DNA of 19,040 nucleotides from an uncultured Collinsella sp. Lineage in GTDB: Bacteria > Actinomycetota > Coriobacteriia > Coriobacteriales > Coriobacteriaceae. The position numbers were made by a program, and so were the translations under genes. Below are positions 15,779-19,040 of this stretch, piece after piece (within the stretch, counting starts at the first letter, position 1; each line of letters opens with the position of its first letter). The DNA lies in the NCBI GenBank assembly GCA_900542235.1, contig UQNB01000039.1:1-19040 (forward strand), read 5' to 3'. Under the pieces are notes generated by a model. The model had not been told where the DNA came from. It ran no database searches and saw only the letters and a program-made list of their open reading frames with translations.

Positions 15779-15843
15779 ATCAAAGATTTTTGAGAATGCG
15801 GTGTTGTTGACGAGTTGGCCGGTTGCTTGAGGCGGCGCTCTTT

Positions 15844-15879
15844 GTTGCGCAACGGATTTCTGGAACAACGCCGTATGCT
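15844..15879 (+). promoter_or_regulatory. Palindrome-linked promoter of the GNAT gene
   Basis: GTTGCGCAAC (15844-15853) is followed after 20 nt by TATGCT (15874-15879). The start codon is 37 nt downstream. A second palindrome lies 65 nt away at 15769-15778 and belongs to the divergent gene. Confidence 0.68.
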
Positions 15880-15916
15880 CAACTCGTCCTAAAGATATAA
15901 GAGAAAGGACAGGACA

Positions 15917-16483
15917 ATGGCTGAAGTTGAAGTAAGGGCTTTAGGTCCCGACGACGTCGACGATATGGTCGATCTGGATGAGCAGTCGGGCTACGAGGTC
16001 TACGATGCATATGCGGATTACATTGAGGAAGAGGACGAGGACGGCGATGGAGGCGAAGAGAACAATTACCTCTGGGGCGTCTTTGCCGATGATGAGCTGG
16101 TCGGTTTTTGCGTAACGGGCGGTGCAGATGACCCCGATCTGCCGGATGCCGTTACGGAGCACCCGCTCAACGAGGAAACGTCGACGTTTTTGAGCCATGT
16201 GTATGTTGATCCTGACTACCGCGGTAACGGCTATGGCGCACGCCTGGTGCACGACGCCCTGTTGGGATACTGGGAGAGCGAGGGCGAACAGCAGCCTACA
16301 TTCCTGGATCTGAGCGGATATCTCTTTGATGATCCTGATGCGGATCCGATTAAGCTCGCACAGCTGCTCATCGACTTCTTTGGTAAGAACGGGTTTGAGC
16401 CCATTCCCGATGATGAGCACGACATTACCTACACCTGCATGGTCTTGGATCCCAAGAACTTTAAGGACCCAGACGCAGGGTAG
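15917..16483 (+). CDS. Acidic GNAT-family N-acetyltransferase (188 aa)
   Basis: The ATG at 15917 has AGAAAGGA upstream. The protein shows the GNAT fold: a start strand (VEVRALGPDDV), a strand WGVFADDELVGFCV, and the acetyl-CoA-binding motif A in SHVYVDPDYRGNGYGARL (RGNGYG at about 102-107). It is strikingly acidic: a run of Glu/Asp at about 35-48 and a large Asp/Glu content elsewhere. GNAT enzymes move an acetyl group from acetyl-CoA to an amine of a small molecule or protein; the substrate cannot be read from the sequence. The gene has the same palindrome promoter as the four neighbouring genes, so it belongs to the cluster, perhaps as an enzyme that acetylates a target or a system component. 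A terminator follows. Confidence 0.85.
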   Translation: MAEVEVRALGPDDVDDMVDLDEQSGYEVYDAYADYIEEEDEDGDGGEENNYLWGVFADDELVGFCVTGGADDPDLPDAVTEHPLNEETSTFLSHVYVDPDYRGNGYGARLVHDALLGYWESEGEQQPTFLDLSGYLFDDPDADPIKLAQLLIDFFGKNGFEPIPDDEHDITYTCMVLDPKNFKDPDAG

Positions 16484-16527
16484 AGGCTGCGATCTGTTGG
16501 TTCAGCTTCCCTAGTTGGTGTTTGACG

Positions 16528-16572
16528 GGGCCGGACGTTCCAGTTGAGATGGCTGGACGTCCGGTCCTTTTT
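16528..16572 (+). terminator. Intrinsic terminator of the GNAT gene
   Basis: A long stem (16528-16543 pairing with 16553-16567, one bulged T and one G-U pair) is followed by TTTTT. It lies 45 nt after the GNAT stop and separates the gene from the repeat array. Confidence 0.8.
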
Positions 16573-16605
16573 GTTGTCTGTCGGGTTTGGTGATCGGCAC
16601 GTTTA

Positions 16606-16902
16606 TCTCGATCTGTAACATCTGGCGGGGGATACGGGGTCTAGTTGTTACAGATTGAGATTGTTCCTCGACCGACAACTCAACTGTCTCAATCTGTAAC
16701 ATCTGGGGCTGGTTTTGCTCCGTAACTGTTACAGATTGAGATGTTGTCTTCAGACGGATTGGTTTGTCTTGATCTGTAACAGTTACGGGTCGATTTACTT
16801 GGTAACTGTTACAGATTGAGACGTTTGTGGGCCGTGTTGACCGTTTGTCTCGATCTGTAACACGTAGAGGAAGATTTGCCCTGTAGATGCTACAGATTGA
16901 GA
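16606..16902. repeat. Regular alternating inverted-repeat array, eight copies of a 15-mer
   Basis: TGTTACAGATTGAGA starts at 16646, 16727, 16807 and, with one change, 16888. Its reverse complement (with G-T changes that keep pairing) starts at 16606, 16687, 16767 and 16848. The copies alternate in orientation and their starts are 40, 41, 40, 40, 40, 41 and 40 nt apart. The gaps are 25-26 nt of mostly unlike, partly G-rich sequence. Seen in pairs, there are four hairpin units of exactly 55 nt (16606-16660, 16687-16741, 16767-16821, 16848-16902) at an 80-81 nt period. Unit 3 has the longest stem (21 bp). No protein-coding frame runs through the array. The function is unknown; it could be a protein-binding array, a transcribed hairpin chain or a REP-like element. 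Confidence 0.95.
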
Positions 16903-16910
16903 CAATCAGT

Positions 16911-16929
16911 CGGGCCCACCTCGGGCCCG
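16911..16929. repeat. Short perfect hairpin CGGGCCC/GGGCCCG
   Basis: CGGGCCC (16911-16917) and GGGCCCG (16923-16929) form a 7-bp stem with a 5-nt loop just after the array. There is no T-tract, so I do not call it a terminator. Confidence 0.5.
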
Positions 16930-16980
16930 CCTCATCCGCCTCGTCATCTGTGGTTTACGTGGGGGCATGCGAAGCACGGG

Positions 16981-16986
16981 TATACT
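16981..16986 (+). promoter_or_regulatory. Possible -10 box of the DEAD-box helicase gene
   Basis: TATACT (16981-16986) is the best -10 match in the gap before the helicase gene. There is no good -35 at 16-18 nt. It would give a leader of about 195 nt. The rest of 16987-17185 shows no other element I can name. Confidence 0.4.
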
Positions 16987-17185
16987 AACCCGCGGCGAAT
17001 CTGCTCCATCGTTTAGTGCTGCTGCGTCTGGACGGCGCGTGATAGGGCTGCCAAAGCGATCGCCAGCGTGCTGAGCAACGTCCTCTCTGTGCGCACCCGT
17101 TTTTGTATGTATTAGCGCACTACCAAGCACGCCCGCGCGGCCGCATGCCGTGCCCATTGCGCGTGCAGATAAGGAACAACAACAT

Positions 17186-19040
<1,855 letters not shown>

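Noticed and set aside
15695..15868. N-terminal extension of the 15041 gene
   Set aside because: It would include the promoter palindrome and the -10 box; the ATG at 15694 has a strong ribosome site.
15917..16483. GNAT gene as a classic GNAT-type toxin of a toxin-antitoxin pair
   Set aside because: No ribbon-helix-helix or other small DNA-binding antitoxin gene is next to it, and its promoter motif ties it to the larger cluster.
16606..16902. The repeat array as a CRISPR array
   Set aside because: The 15-mers alternate in orientation, are too short for normal CRISPR repeats, the gaps are only 25-26 nt, and no cas gene is in the window.

Overview
The window looks like chromosomal DNA of a high-GC gut actinobacterium of the class Coriobacteriia, most probably Collinsella or a close relative. 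That is an inference from base composition, codon use and the style of the genes; no rRNA or other taxonomic marker is present. There are no insertion sequences, tRNA genes or Cas genes. About 16.5 kb is one accessory gene cluster, and the last 2 kb is an ordinary housekeeping DEAD-box RNA helicase cut off by the window edge.

Region 1 (1-9326, + strand) is a tight operon. It holds the end of a von Willebrand factor A (vWA) protein, a 1007-aa zinc-ribbon/fibronectin-III-like scaffold, a zinc-ribbon P-loop GTPase of the TRAFAC/double-GTPase kind, and an 882-aa protein that resembles the GTPase-associated GAP1 family. These are followed by a small MGLF protein, a two-helix membrane protein and a zinc-ribbon protein, and the operon ends at a perfect 14-bp terminator hairpin. 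Region 2 (9398-16572) holds separately promoted units: a small protein on the minus strand, a membrane-anchored Ser/Thr kinase overlapping an FHA-domain protein, a large zinc-ribbon protein, a minus-strand zinc-ribbon protein, and an acidic GNAT acetyltransferase. vWA + GTPase + GAP1 + kinase + FHA matches what is known of NTP-dependent conflict/signalling systems in actinobacteria, but no toxin or nuclease effector is recognisable here.

The best evidence that regions 1 and 2 work together is regulatory. The palindrome GTTGCGCAAC occurs at four places in region 2. At each it lies exactly 20 nt upstream of a -10-like hexamer and 55-75 nt upstream of a start codon. Together they give five promoters, one pair of which is divergent and shares a single palindrome. 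A one-mismatch copy with the same spacing lies inside the end of the GAP1-like gene. The kinase-FHA pair, both minus-strand genes, the large zinc-ribbon gene and the GNAT gene therefore look like one regulon, controlled by a regulator outside the window. Sequence comparison also links the genes: the two zinc-ribbon proteins at 8376 and 12947 share a duplicated domain, and the two minus-strand proteins are related to each other.

Region 3 (16573-17185) is non-coding. It holds a striking array: a 15-mer (TGTTACAGATTGAGA) and its reverse complement alternate eight times at a constant 40-41 nt period, separated by 25-26 nt of mostly unique sequence. This is followed by a probable promoter and long leader for the helicase gene (17186 to the window end).
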